A stretch of 64,000 bases of DNA, from assembly GCA_021613375.1 (NCBI GenBank), contig CM038703.1, positions 23,796,194 to 23,860,193 of the forward strand, written 5' to 3'. Made by a program: the position numbers and the translations under genes. Positions 1-9,978 of this stretch are shown here, in pieces. How positions within the stretch are numbered: the stretch's first letter is position 1; each line of letters opens with the position of its first letter. The stretch comes from Megaleporinus macrocephalus (taxonomy: Eukaryota; Chordata; Actinopteri; Characiformes; Anostomidae). Below the pieces are notes generated by a model. The model searched no databases, was not told the DNA's origin, and worked only from the letters and a program-made list of their open reading frames with translations.

Positions 1-1225
1 ATGAATCTGTTAGCTGTGATAACTGAAAGCATATTTAAAGTGAACTCAATCAATCCTTGTCAAACAAGGATTGATTGAAGAAATAAACTATTTTCACGCA
101 TGTGGTTTAGAATTATTATTTCAGGCTTTACATAGTGAATCATTGCAAAACACACACACACCATATTTTAGGGTGTTTTTTCTTCTTATCATAGTGATAG
201 ACAGCAATATGCAGCTACTCATAATTATAAATCTTCTCGTGTGTTTATTAGTAAGTGTCCTTCACAGGGCTCAGTTTTAGATCTGCTGTTCTTTATCATA
301 TAAATGTTATATAAATTTTACAATACAGTACACCACCATGCTTTAATTTTCATTGTTACTTAGATGTACGTCAGCTTCAGAACTGCTAGAACTATTCCAC
401 CACCAGCTTTATCTGACTGTATTCATGACAGTCATGGGCATGAAAACTCAACATTAGTAAAACTGAGTTGCTTATAGTCAATTCCAAAGCACTGATATCA
501 ACATCATCGCTTTTTGACATCAAAAAGTTGTCATTTGTTATCTTTGACCGCACAATCTTTGACAATGACTTTAACTGGCTACTTGCACAAGATGGCGCCG
601 CATAACTGATGCTATAAGCAGGATGCGTATAACAACATTTGGCAGCGTATAAGTTGATACTACATATCTAATTTTTACAGGAGATTCAGTGTCCACGCAG
701 TACAAGGTTCCTCTCATTAATTACAAAGCTCTGCAAGATCTGACAGTCATCTTGTACTTTAAGGTCACTCAGTTTAGGACTTCTTCATGCTCCGAGGTTT
801 AAATTGACCTCTATAGATAGTTGATCTTGTAGAGTAGTAGTTCTTAAATTATGAAATAATTTTCCCAAGTCCATCTGGGAATGTGTCCTCTCTGCTTCCA
901 TGAAAATATCTGTTAAAAACATATTTCCTGATGTTATCAGTGTCCATCTTGTACTTAGATTTTATATCTGTAATGCCCTTTGATGAGTTATTGTGTACTT
1001 TCTGTTTAATGTGTTTATGTTCTTTGATTGTAAAGCGACCTTGGACATAGTTAAGGTGCCTCATAAAAATAAAAGGAATGTTGATGGTGAGGGTGTTTTT
1101 AATTCTCCTGATTTAGTAATGCTACTTCTTTCAACCTTTTAATGAAATACATGAAAGGTGGTTTCAGACCTCTGCATAGTACTGTATGGTGCGATTACAG
1201 CATCACTACAAATCACACTGCTCAC
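1..1225 (-). other. TBC1D5: TBC1D5 intron, left edge of window
   Basis: This stretch lies downstream (in the minus-strand sense) of the TBC1D5 exon ending at 1226. I looked for the next TBC-domain exon on the minus strand and did not find one, so it probably lies outside the window. The sequence is AT-rich intron. Two minor items: a CAAGATGGCGCC motif at 588-599, and near 1020-1075 a short segment resembling the 3' tails of fish retroposons (TTGTAAAGCGACCTTGG followed by an A-rich run). Confidence 0.6.
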
Positions 1226-1334
1226 CTTCCAGCACACACTGCGGAATCTGCTGCTCCGCAATCGGCCATTAATGCCTGCCTGCCTGATCCGTGCTAAATA
1301 GTTACTGTTTTGGAACAAGTCATCCCACTCTTTT
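1226..1334 (-). CDS. TBC1D5: TBC1D5 coding exon: LIR motif and start of TBC domain
   Basis: TBC1D5 is a Rab GTPase-activating protein that binds retromer (VPS29) and LC3/GABARAP and restrains Rab7 on endosomes and autophagosomes. The exon is 109 nt, flanked by a TTTGCAG acceptor and a GTGAGC donor. It enters in phase 2 and leaves in phase 0, giving 36 whole codons. The peptide contains KEWDDLF, then NYLARIRQAGINGRLRSSRF and RSVCWK. This closely matches vertebrate TBC1D5 around residues 58-93, where human has KEWEELF and INGQLRSSRFRSICWK. W-D-D-L keeps the W-x-x-L form of the first LC3-interacting region described for human TBC1D5 (W59). INGRLR...CWK is the start of the TBC fold. The exon for the roughly 24 residues between this one and the start-codon exon was not found. 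The family call is firm; exon ends come from splice consensus and phase. Confidence 0.9.
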
Positions 1335-3934
1335 CTGCAAAGCAAGAACGACATACACAGTGTTTAAAAATAAGGGTGGACAAATGCACACGGATTGTCA
1401 TTGTCACTACATGGTTTTCTGCCTATATTACTGATCTGTACTTCTAGAACGATAAAAAAAAACCACCACCAAGACAGTATTAGTCCAACTGCATAACCTG
1501 CATAATACTTCATGCTAATATTTCAACACTGAGACACTAAATGTTTTAGTGCATTTTGTCTGTTTAAAATTTTTCACAAAGCTCAGGAAAAAAAAGAAGT
1601 GTCACTTAGGAGTGAAAGGAAAAAAAAGGGCACGTGAACATGCACATATCGGCCAATACCCAAACACTAAAAAGTGCAGACATTGAAACTAAAGATACCT
1701 GGACTGATTTAACATGAAAACGCATCCTTTAGTTCTGTACAGTTACAAATGTAGTACTGAAGGAACTTCAAGGAACCAAGCATTATGTAAACATTGTCCT
1801 GGGCTGAATTCAATACATCAAATATTGGTTTGAAATACCAATCAAATGTAAACGTATCTGTGTGGCTTGATTTTAATATATTTCTGCATTAAGTACAATA
1901 AATGTACATTGTCTAAAGGCCTTGAGTTGTATTGTGATTAATGTGGCTACCACCTTACAAAAAAAAAAAAAAGCACAAGAAATAATTAATGTACAAGAGG
2001 TTTATTTAAGAACCTGTATGACTGGAAGGTCGATTCAACAGCACTGTCTGACAGTCCTCCTGAAAAAAAAATTACAAAGAAAGATTAGAGCAGAACAACA
2101 GAGACTTCAAATTTAACCTTTATCTAATCACCCTCGTGCTGTTAGTAACGAGTTTGCATTCTAAAGGAGAGATGGAGATTAGTCCTCATGACAGCAGGAT
2201 GCTACTGACTAATACTCTGTAGCACAGCAGTAAAGTGTAGAACAACATCTTGACAACATGATGCAAAACTCTGCAAAATACTACAGGGAATTGTGCTGCA
2301 TTATAAAACACTGCAAGAGCAGCACAGCGCTCTCAACACCTAAAATATACATTATGCAGCCAAAAGTATGTGGACACATGGGTACAAGCTTGGACATCCC
2401 ATTCCAAAAGCAAGGGCATTAATATGAAGTTGCCCCCTTTTAGAGCTGGAACAGTCCCACTCTTCTGGGAAGGTCTTCCACCACATTTTGGAGTGCATCA
2501 AGAGAATTTGTTAGGTCAAATATGAGAAGACCTGTCTCATAGCCGACATTCCAGTTCACCGTAAAGGTGTTCAGTTGGGTTCGAGCACAAGCTTTCATCA
2601 GAAACATTATTAGCTCTAATTAGCTCTCAGTTGTTTATGATTATTGTAAAATGCTAGATACATAAAGCCTCTTCAGTGCTGACTTGCAGAGACCTCAAGT
2701 TAGTCACTGCTACCACTAAAATATGCAAAAAATAAAAAGAGAGACACAAATCTGACTGCTGTCATTAAACCTAAAATCAACCACATTAATCCATGTCCTT
2801 GGTCACCTGAACCAAAGAACCAATACTGTATGCCAAAATAATCTAAAGATAATTATAGATTCTGAAGAGAATTATTAGAATATCCATTCTCCACATTGCA
2901 CACTGTGACAGTCTTTTTAATATCACAATGGTTTTGGTGTCCTAAATCACCTGAGGCCTGAGCCTACCTGTCCAAATGACTGAGGATAGCTGAGTAAATG
3001 ACAAAAAAACGGCTCCTAACGTTATGCTAAATATAGCAGCACCTCAGGTGCTTTCTAATCTATCATTGTATTTCATGTTGACTTAATAAGGGACATCACT
3101 AGATTTAGAGATGAAATTCATGGTGTTGTTGCAAACATTCCGACACTTCCACAAATTACCATGTACAGTTCACACAAGCTTTCTGACATGCGACTAAAAG
3201 TGACTTCCAGTAACCAGGAATCAAAACACATGGTATCAAAGCACCAAAGAAATCACTGTCCTGGTTAGAGCCGCCTCAGATGCTGCTCACCTGCTGCTTT
3301 TGTATTACTCCCAGCAACAGAAGCTGCAGTTTCAGTAAACATGCTGCTTGGCAGGCACTAGTTCTGAAGAACTGGCTAGAGAAAAGTTTCCATACTATGA
3401 TGAATATTTGAAGTAGAGAGCCTAATAATTTTAGTCAGATTTGCCAAACACTATTGTGGTGACATAGCTTATGGGCTCATGATAAAACTAAAACTAGTTC
3501 ACTAGTAAATTCCATAAAGAATTAAATCAGCCAAAAAGCATCTCTATGTATCACCTAAACACAACACGCTGATATTGAATCTCCCTGGTTGATTATTAAT
3601 TAGACATATTTTGAGCAAATGCACTTTATTCTAGGTGCTCGGATGAGAAGAGTTATTGCAAAATTGGCAGTTAGGGTTTTTCTTCAAAGCAACTGACTAT
3701 TGACAATCCTGTATTTCACCATTAGCACCTGGACGAGCCCCAAGTCTAAGCTGAAACATGTGGGAGGAATTGCCTGACACAGTTAGCTGCATCAAACAGC
3801 ACTGTGGTCTTTCAGATCAGTCTTTGCAAGTCAAGAGCAACTAGACCAGTTAAAACGAGAGTAGAAATGGCTCTGACATTTAAGCGGTGTCTAATGGAGG
3901 CCTGAGTGTGATGCACATATGAGACAAAATAAAT
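1335..3934 (-). other. TBC1D5: TBC1D5 intron, mostly unassigned
   Basis: Intronic sequence between the 1226-1334 exon and the transposon cluster. It holds one recognisable repeat fragment (2354-2590) and a possible 33-nt exon-like segment at 3291-3323 that I could not fit to the reading phase alone. Otherwise nothing supported. Confidence 0.5.
2354..2590. repeat. Diverged dispersed DNA-repeat fragment
   Basis: Begins near CAGCCAAAAGTATGTGGACA and ends near AAAGGTGTTCAGTTGGGTT. These two phrases, in this order and spacing, recall a very common non-autonomous fish repeat whose copies read like 'tatggacaaaagtattgggaca ... ggtgttcag'. No coding capacity and no clear terminal duplication is visible. 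The call is from memory of fish repeats. Confidence 0.45.
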
Positions 3935-4119
3935 TACGCTTTATTAGCATCATCCTTGTATCTACCATATAGATCCACATTGTAGTTCTACAATGACCGG
4001 CCGCACTGTAAGTGACACTGACATGCGTTAGTGTATGTTGTGCAGGTACGAGTAAAGCAGACACAGCAGTGCCGCTGGAGTTTTTAAAACACTGTGTCCA
4101 CTCACTGTCCACTCTATTA
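3935..4119. mobile_element. Left arm of an inverted-repeat (fold-back) element, split by an L2 LINE
   Basis: This arm carries TTGTAGTTCTACAATG, GTTAGTGTATGTTGTGC and CAGACACAGCAGTGCCGCTG followed by GAGTTTTTAAAACAC. The reverse complement of 7640-7890 carries TTGTAGTTCTACATTTGC, GTAAGTGTGTGTTGTGC and CAGACACAGCAATGCTGCTG followed by GAGTTTTTAACACC in the same order. The two blocks are therefore inverted arms of one element, with the LINE at 4121-7490 inserted between them. No transposase is visible. Related arms occur at 40611-40735, 48520-48655 and 60235-60440. Confidence 0.7.
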
Positions 4120-4120
4120 G

Positions 4121-7100
4121 ATTCAAGATTCAAGAGTTTTATTGTAATATGTACAGCAGAACAGACAGTTACACTGTACAATGAAATTCTTACTTTGCTG
4201 CTCCTCCATTCACCAATAGATAAGATAACAAATAAAAGAAATAAAAAATATATATACAAAATATACAAAGTATAACAATATAAGTTGAAGTAGATAAAAA
4301 TATTTTTATAGTTAAAGAATAAAAAATAAAAGTTATGTGTGCTTTTATGTGCAAGTATGAAGAGCAGCAGCCATAAAGTGCAAGTTGCAAGTAACGAATG
4401 TAAACAATAATGTTTGTGTGAGTAGTGAATGTAAACAGTATTCTGACAGTACAGTGAGTGTAAGGTGCAGTTTAAATCAGACCAGTTAAAACCAGTTCAG
4501 AAAGGAGAGGTTGGAGAGGTAGTGCGTGAGGTGTTCACAAGCCTGATGGCCTGTGAGTAGAAACTGTTTGTCAGTCTTGTGGTCCTGGACTTCACACTCC
4601 TGTAACGTCTGCCTGAAGGTAAACGTGTGAAGAGTGTGTGCTGGGGGTGTGTACTGTCCCTGATTATGTTGTGGGCCCTCCTGGTGACCCTGGTGTGGTA
4701 GATATTCTGTAGTGAGGGGAAGGCTGCTCCTGAGATGGACTGTGCAGTTTTGATCACACGCTGGAGAGCCTTTCTGTCCTGAGCAGTAGAGTTTCCATAC
4801 CAGACGATGATGGAGCTGGTAAGAACACTCTCAATCATACTCCTGTAGAAGGTGCTGAGAATTTTGGTTGGCATACCAAATTTTCTCAGCCTTCTCAGAA
4901 AGTACAGTCGCTGCTGGGACTTCCTGATGATGATCTGAGTGTTGTGGGACCAGCTGAGATCCTCACTGATGTGAATGCCAAGAAACTTAAAGGTTTTCAC
5001 CCTCTCTACCTCAGTCTCCCCTATGTACAGGGGTGTGTGTAGCTCTCGCTTCCTCCTTGGATCAACAATCATTTCCTTGGTCTTGTCTGCATTCAAGGAA
5101 AGATTGTTGTCATGACACCAGGCCACCAGCTCAGCCACCTCCTTCCTGTACGCTGTCTCTTCCCCACCAGTGATCAGTCCAATGACTGTAGTATCATCAG
5201 CAAATTTGATGATGCTGGTGTTGTTCTGGGAGGCCACGCAGTCGTATGTGAAGAGCGTGTACAGAAGGGGGCTCAGCACACAGCCTTGAGGGACCCCTGT
5301 GCTCACTGTTCTTGTGCTGGATGTGCAGCTGCCGACTCTGACTGACTGGGGTCTGTCTGTTAGAAAGTTCAGCACCCAGTTGCAGAGGGCTGGTGTCAGT
5401 CCGAGGGTGAGGAGCTTTTCTGAGAGTCTGTGTGGGATGACCGTGTTGAATGCTGAACTGTAGTCAATAAAGAGCATTCTGACATATGTGTCCTTGCCCT
5501 CCAGGTGTGTGAGGGCTTTGTGAAGAGTAGCGTTGATTGCGTCGTCTGTAGACCGGTTCCGGCGGTATGCGAACTGTAAAGGATCTATTGTGTTGGGAAT
5601 GGTCTTCTGGATGTGAGTCATGACTATCCTCTCGAAGCACTTCATCACGATTGAAGTGAGTGCAACAGGGCGATAGTCATTTAGGCATCTCACATTACTT
5701 TTCTTTGGGAGGGGCACGATGGTGGTGGTCTTAAAACAGGATGGCACAAAAGCTTGTGTGAGTGACAGATTGAATATGTCTACAAACACATCAGCCAGTT
5801 CTGATGAGCAAACCCTGAGCGCACGCCCGGGGATGTTGTCTGGGCCTGCTGCTCTGCGTGGGTTGATTCTCATCAGGTTCCTGCGCACATCCACTGTTGT
5901 TACAATGAGTGATGGGTTCTGTGTGCTCTCCTTGGCCGCAATGTCCTTCAGTTGGTCAAGGTTGAAGACATCGAAGCGAGCATAGAACTCATTCAGCTCA
6001 TCAGGCAATGCAGAATGGCTGGTTGTGAGTGCCGTGCTTGTTTGTTGATGGTTGGTGATACGGTGCAGTCCTTGCCACATGCGCCAGGAGTCTGCTGTGG
6101 TGTAGTAGCCCTCCAGCTTCAGCCTGTACTGTCTCTTAGCTTCTCTGATAGATCTACGCAGGTCGTATCTAGACCTTTTGTAGTCATCAGCGTTGCCAGA
6201 GAGAAATGCAGTCTGGCGAGCACGTAGCATGGACCGAACTTCACCATTTATCCATGGTTTTTGGTTGGGGTACTTTATGCAGCGCTTTGAAGGGACAATG
6301 GTTTCAATGCAGCTGCTGATGTAACCAGTTACCCCAGAAGCATAGTCCTCTAGATCAACAGAACCATCCTCTCTCACAGCAGCAGTTCTAAACACATCCC
6401 AGTTTGTACTGTCAAAGCAGTCCTGAAGCACTGAATCAGTTTCTTCATTCCACACTTTAACAGTTTTACTCACTGGAAGTGACCGCTTGAGGAGTTGTCT
6501 GTATGCTGGGTAGAGGAAGACGGAGATGTGATCGGACTGTCCGAAGTGTGGCCGAGGCACAGCTCTGTAGGCCCCCCTCACGTTGCTGTAGACTTGGTCA
6601 AGTAAGTTGTTCTCCCTCGTCGGGAAGCTCACGTGCTGATGGTACTTGGGGAGGACAGTCCTCAGGTTGCAATGATTAAAGTCGCCGGCAACAATAAACA
6701 CGGCGTCCGGGTGCGCGGTCTCTTGTTTACTGATGACGTCATGCAGCAGCCCCAGCGCCGCAGCGGAGTTCGCGCGAGGCGGAATGTAAACAGCCAGAAT
6801 AAACACACCGCTAAACTCTCTCGGCAGATAGTGGGGTCTGCACTTCACCATCAGCAGTTCTAAGTCCACTAGACAAAGTTTTTCAACTGTCTTTACGTCT
6901 GAACACCACGCGTTGTTTACGTAAACACAGACACCGCCGCCTTTGTTCTTCCCCGACGCTGCCGTGCGGTCGCCACGGTGAACGGAGTGAGTGTCTAGCT
7001 GGATCGCTGATTCTGGCGTGTTGCCAGAAAGCCAGGTTTCTGTGAAGACCAGAGCACAACACTCTCTGATCTCACGCTGAGCTGTTATTCTGGTTCTCAG

Positions 7101-7490
7101 CTCATCCAGCTTGTTTTCGAGGGAGCGAACATTAGCTAGCAACAGGCTAGGTAGCGGTGGCCGCGTAGCTCTCGCCTTTAGCCTAGCATGTAGCCCACCT
7201 CTCTTACCCCGCTTCCGTCTTGGCCGCTCTGTTTGTCGGCTGCGCCGCTCACCCGAGGCCGGTGCTGCTGGGCCTTGCGCGGAGCTGGTAAAGTGCGAGC
7301 GTAACAGAAAGCTGAAGTCAGAAAGGCTAAAGGTAAGTTCATGTCGAACAGGAGTGCCTCTCTACTGTAGCTAAATGTTCCGGATGTATACTGTACATTT
7401 AAAATAAATACTAAAGACAAAATAAATAATAAATAACGTTGGCTTCCGGAGGAACACACAAAGACGTCTGCCACGGTGGGCGCCATCTTG
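4121..7490 (-). mobile_element. Nearly full-length L2/CR1-group LINE
   Basis: A non-LTR retrotransposon of about 3.37 kb on the minus strand. Its 3' end (left side) is a short tandem tail, two copies of ATTCAAG at 4121-4134, typical of L2-type LINEs that end in a short repeat rather than poly(A). Its 5' end (7490) reads CAAGATGGCGCC, a YY1-like start. TTAG occurs at both junctions (4117-4120 and 7491-7494), a plausible target duplication. It interrupts a fold-back element. Only one long frame is seen and no separate ORF1. The endonuclease and reverse transcriptase are open from end to end, which suggests a fairly young copy. The clade call (L2 rather than Rex1) is from motif resemblance only. 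Confidence 0.85.
4497..7142 (-). CDS. LINE endonuclease-reverse transcriptase ORF (881 codons as opened here)
   Basis: The protein nicks target DNA with an AP-type endonuclease and primes reverse transcription of its own RNA. In the 881-residue frame, endonuclease motifs are FTETWL (33-38), AGDFNH (152-157) and the terminal SDH (203-205). Reverse transcriptase motifs are PLPKKSN (477-483), NDYRPVALTS (488-497), LFIDYSSAFN (557-566), STGVPQGCVLSPLL (614-627) and the catalytic FADD (647-650). The thumb-like C-terminal part contains QQRLYFLRRLRKFG (743-756). The frame opens at a TTG codon but stays open upstream without an ATG to about 7357, through an arginine/lysine-rich stretch. The family's N-terminal YTRE-like motif (SYSREALL) is in another frame that starts at ATG 7486. 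A single frameshift between about 7205 and 7350 therefore appears to separate the N-terminus from the rest. There is no internal stop. Confidence 0.85.
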   Translation of the reverse strand: MLANVRSLENKLDELRTRITAQREIRECCALVFTETWLSGNTPESAIQLDTHSVHRGDRTAASGKNKGGGVCVYVNNAWCSDVKTVEKLCLVDLELLMVKCRPHYLPREFSGVFILAVYIPPRANSAAALGLLHDVISKQETAHPDAVFIVAGDFNHCNLRTVLPKYHQHVSFPTRENNLLDQVYSNVRGAYRAVPRPHFGQSDHISVFLYPAYRQLLKRSLPVSKTVKVWNEETDSVLQDCFDSTNWDVFRTAAVREDGSVDLEDYASGVTGYISSCIETIVPSKRCIKYPNQKPWINGEVRSMLRARQTAFLSGNADDYKRSRYDLRRSIREAKRQYRLKLEGYYTTADSWRMWQGLHRITNHQQTSTALTTSHSALPDELNEFYARFDVFNLDQLKDIAAKESTQNPSLIVTTVDVRRNLMRINPRRAAGPDNIPGRALRVCSSELADVFVDIFNLSLTQAFVPSCFKTTTIVPLPKKSNVRCLNDYRPVALTSIVMKCFERIVMTHIQKTIPNTIDPLQFAYRRNRSTDDAINATLHKALTHLEGKDTYVRMLFIDYSSAFNTVIPHRLSEKLLTLGLTPALCNWVLNFLTDRPQSVRVGSCTSSTRTVSTGVPQGCVLSPLLYTLFTYDCVASQNNTSIIKFADDTTVIGLITGGEETAYRKEVAELVAWCHDNNLSLNADKTKEMIVDPRRKRELHTPLYIGETEVERVKTFKFLGIHISEDLSWSHNTQIIIRKSQQRLYFLRRLRKFGMPTKILSTFYRSMIESVLTSSIIVWYGNSTAQDRKALQRVIKTAQSISGAAFPSLQNIYHTRVTRRAHNIIRDSTHPQHTLFTRLPSGRRYRSVKSRTTRLTNSFYSQAIRLVNTSRTTSPTSPF

Positions 7491-7900
7491 TTAGACATTC
7501 CCACCTTGTGGGTCGACCTTTCAGAGATCTTGCTCATCTTTTGCTGCACAGTCTGTGTTAGTCATACTTCAGTCCTTCAACTGTGGTCAAAGGACGCTAC
7601 CCACAGGACACTGTTGGCTGGACAGCTTTGGTTTATTTTCAGTCCAGCAGTGAGAGTCAGGTGTTAAAAACTCCAGCAGCATTGCTGTGTCTGATCCACT
7701 CACACTAGCACAACACACACTTACATACCACCACTACCAGCTCTGTAGTGGTCCTGAGGGGAGTTCTGTGGGGAGTCCTGCCCATTGGAAAACTGAGTGC
7801 AGGGGTATACAGAAAATCAGATGGATAAATTGCAAATGTAGAACTACAAGGTGCTCTAAAGTAAGCAGAGCTGATAAAATGGACAACAAGTGAAGATACA
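7491..7900. mobile_element. Right part of the fold-back element interrupted by the L2 LINE
   Basis: Continues the element that begins at 3935. The inverted arm (about 7640-7890) mirrors the left arm: GTTAAAAACTCCAGCAGC, GCACAACACACACTTAC, AATGTAGAACTACAAGG and GCTGATAAAATGGAC. The segment 7491-7640 is the central spacer. Non-coding. Confidence 0.65.
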
Positions 7901-8311
7901 AAAATATTACCTAATTAAGTTGCTGGTTGGTGTACAAGTTAAATTCAGCTTCTTATTTAAATATCCCATTCTATCTTAAATGATGCAGCAGTTATGCAAC
8001 TGCTTCTCTATTTAACATGACTTAATGTGCCACAAAGCAATACTGACATAGTTGTATGTATATATTTTTCATTTTATTTTTGCATTCAAATACTTCAGAT
8101 TTACTTATTACTAATTATTACTAATGCTGCTACACGTACACCAAACTGGTGCAGCATTACTGTATATGACATCTGCTGTATATGCTAAATAGTCAGTTGA
8201 CTCATACATGCAGCACTTAACATGTAATTTAGAGTGACCAATAGCTCACCATTTACTTCTTTAAAATGTCAATTATAAACAAATAAATGTTATTAACAAT
8301 TTTATTTATAT
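7901..8311 (-). other. TBC1D5: TBC1D5 intron between two mobile elements
   Basis: AT-rich intron of about 400 bp without a recognisable feature. Its last ten bases (8302-8311, TTATTTATAT) are the left copy of the target duplication of the following LINE. Confidence 0.5.
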
Positions 8312-8322
8312 TGAATTATACC

Positions 8323-9180
8323 TGCCAGTGGATCACAAACTTCCTCACTGACAGAGAGCAGCAGGTTAGGCTGGGAAAGATCACCTCAGGAACCAGGACC
8401 ATCAGCACAGGTGCTCCACAAGGCTGTGTTCTCTCCCCACTGCTCTTCTCACTCTACACAAATGAGTGTACCTCCACAGACCCCTCAGTCAAAATCCTGA
8501 AGTTTGCAGATGATTTGACAGTCATTGGTCTCATCCAGGACAGTGACGAGTCTGCCTACAGATGGGTTGTGGAGCATGTGGTCCTCTGGAGCAACCACAA
8601 CAACCTGGAGCTGAACACAGCCAAGACAGTGGAGATGAGAGTGGACTTCAGGAGAAGCCCTCCAACCCTTCCAGCACTCACCATCCTCAACAGTACTGTA
8701 ACGGCTGTGGACTCCTACAAGTTCCTGGGTACAATAATCTCCAGGGACTTGAAATGGGACTGCAACATCAGCGCTATCATCAAGAGAGCTCAGCAGAGGC
8801 TGTACTTCCTGCGTCAGCTGAGGAAGTTCAACCTGCCCAAGGAGCTGATGGTGCAGTTCTACACCACCACCATCGAATCTGTCCTCACCGCATCCATCAC
8901 AGTGTGGGGCAGCTCAGCCACCAAACACCACACCCACAGACTGCAGTGCATCATTAGGTCTGCAGAGAGAACCATCGGTGTGAAGTTACCCTCCCTACCG
9001 GACCTGCACACGGCCAGAACCAGGAAGCGGGCAGAGAACATCGTCCGTGATCCGTCACACCCTGGACAACACCTGTTCCAGTATCTTCCCTCAGGTCGGC
9101 GTTTCAGTCAGTTGAGGATCAAGACCTCCAGACTTCAGAGAAGCTTCTTCCCACACGCCATCACACTCATGAACAGCTGA
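8323..9180 (+). pseudogene. LINE reverse-transcriptase C-terminal fragment
   Basis: About 285 codons remain open. The fragment starts inside the palm region (WITNFLTDREQQVRLG), then STGAPQGCVLSPLL, the catalytic KFADDLTVIGLI, AQQRLYFLRQLRKFN and a C-terminal HLFQYLPSGRRF. It ends at TGA 9178-9180. The open frame can be extended to an ATG at 8287, but those codons lie in flanking DNA, so that start is artefactual. Missing are the endonuclease and the reverse-transcriptase motifs before the GVPQG-like block. No function is expected; the frame is open because the copy is recent. Confidence 0.85.
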
Positions 9181-9451
9181 ACATCACAACGCTACATTCT
9201 GGATACAGTTACTACATACACACATCCATATCCAGATGTTCTGTCACTCTTCTTCTTGTTCTGCACTTTTTATTTATCTGATAGTCTCAGAACACTCTGT
9301 ACCATCGTCTCAACCAGTGACTCTTCTGTTCTTCATATTTATATCTATTTAATTCAGTCTGCACTGTTCTTTACTGCTGCACTTAGCACTTTACTTTTAA
9401 TATACAACTCTGCACATGTTAAGTTTACAGGTGTGTCTGTGCGTGTATGTC

Positions 9452-9453
<2 letters not shown>

Positions 9454-9494
<41 letters not shown>
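9454..9494. repeat. (TG)n microsatellite
   Basis: About 20 TG units, broken once near 9452, inside the 3' UTR of the truncated LINE at 8312-9629. Preceded by an imperfect GTGTGTCTGTGCGTGT stretch. Confidence 0.95.
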
Positions 9495-9501
<7 letters not shown>

Positions 9502-9639
9502 GATTGGATGTGCTACTTCTGTAATGTCAGTCATCGTGCACTGTGAGCTTCTGTTACCAAACACAAATTCCTTGTATGTGTGAGCATACTTGGCAAATAA
9601 AGTCCGATTCTGATTCTGATTCTGAATTGTTATTTATAT

Positions 9640-9978
9640 ACCAAATATAGGAAATGTGCTGCTGTGTTTTACATGTTCTTTCGGTCCACACAGTGTAAAT
9701 ATAAAATAATATTACAATACTAATAAAAAACATTGGACATAAAATGCAACTGCATAACCTGCACAATGGCCATCAGCCATTGGACATAAAATGCATGAGG
9801 GGTGCATGTCCCTAATAATCGCTTATACAGGCGCATTGATGACTACAAAGCGACATTCTTAATCCAACAACATAAAAAGAGCCAAACAGAAAGTATATCT
9901 GATTAAAGGAGTACCATCATGCTCCATCAGAAACTTTCTTTTTTTAAAAACAAAATAAAAAACATTATTTTTACTTAC
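9640..9978 (-). other. TBC1D5: TBC1D5 intron next to the start-codon exon
   Basis: AT-rich intron of about 340 bp on the donor side of the start-codon exon. It contains a short direct duplication: the phrase CATTGGACATAAAATGCA occurs at about 9731 and again at about 9778. No gene or exon supported. Confidence 0.5.

Larger units (their letters stand above)
8312..9629 (+). mobile_element. 5'-truncated L2-type LINE with 10-bp target duplication
   Basis: Contains the last third of a LINE ORF, a 3' UTR with a (TG)n tract, an AATAAA-like signal (9597-9602) and a short tandem tail of GATTCT units (9606-9626). TTATTTATAT occurs exactly at 8302-8311 and again at 9630-9639, a convincing target-site duplication that fixes both ends. 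The 5' truncation removes the endonuclease and the first half of the reverse transcriptase, so the copy is dead on arrival. It is on the opposite strand to the neighbouring L2 copy and differs enough to be another subfamily. Confidence 0.85.

Noticed and set aside
3291..3323. A 33-nt exon-like segment on the minus strand (acceptor CTGCAG, donor GTGAGC)
   Set aside because: It would continue TBC1D5 in phase from the start-codon exon but ends in phase 1, whereas the next exon needs phase 2. It works only with another unseen exon, and the peptide similarity (GSNT against human GSNST) is too short to trust.
3891..4275. Overlapping open frames of about 87-125 codons on both strands
   Set aside because: They cross the boundary of the fold-back arm and the LINE 3' UTR, with no protein similarity.
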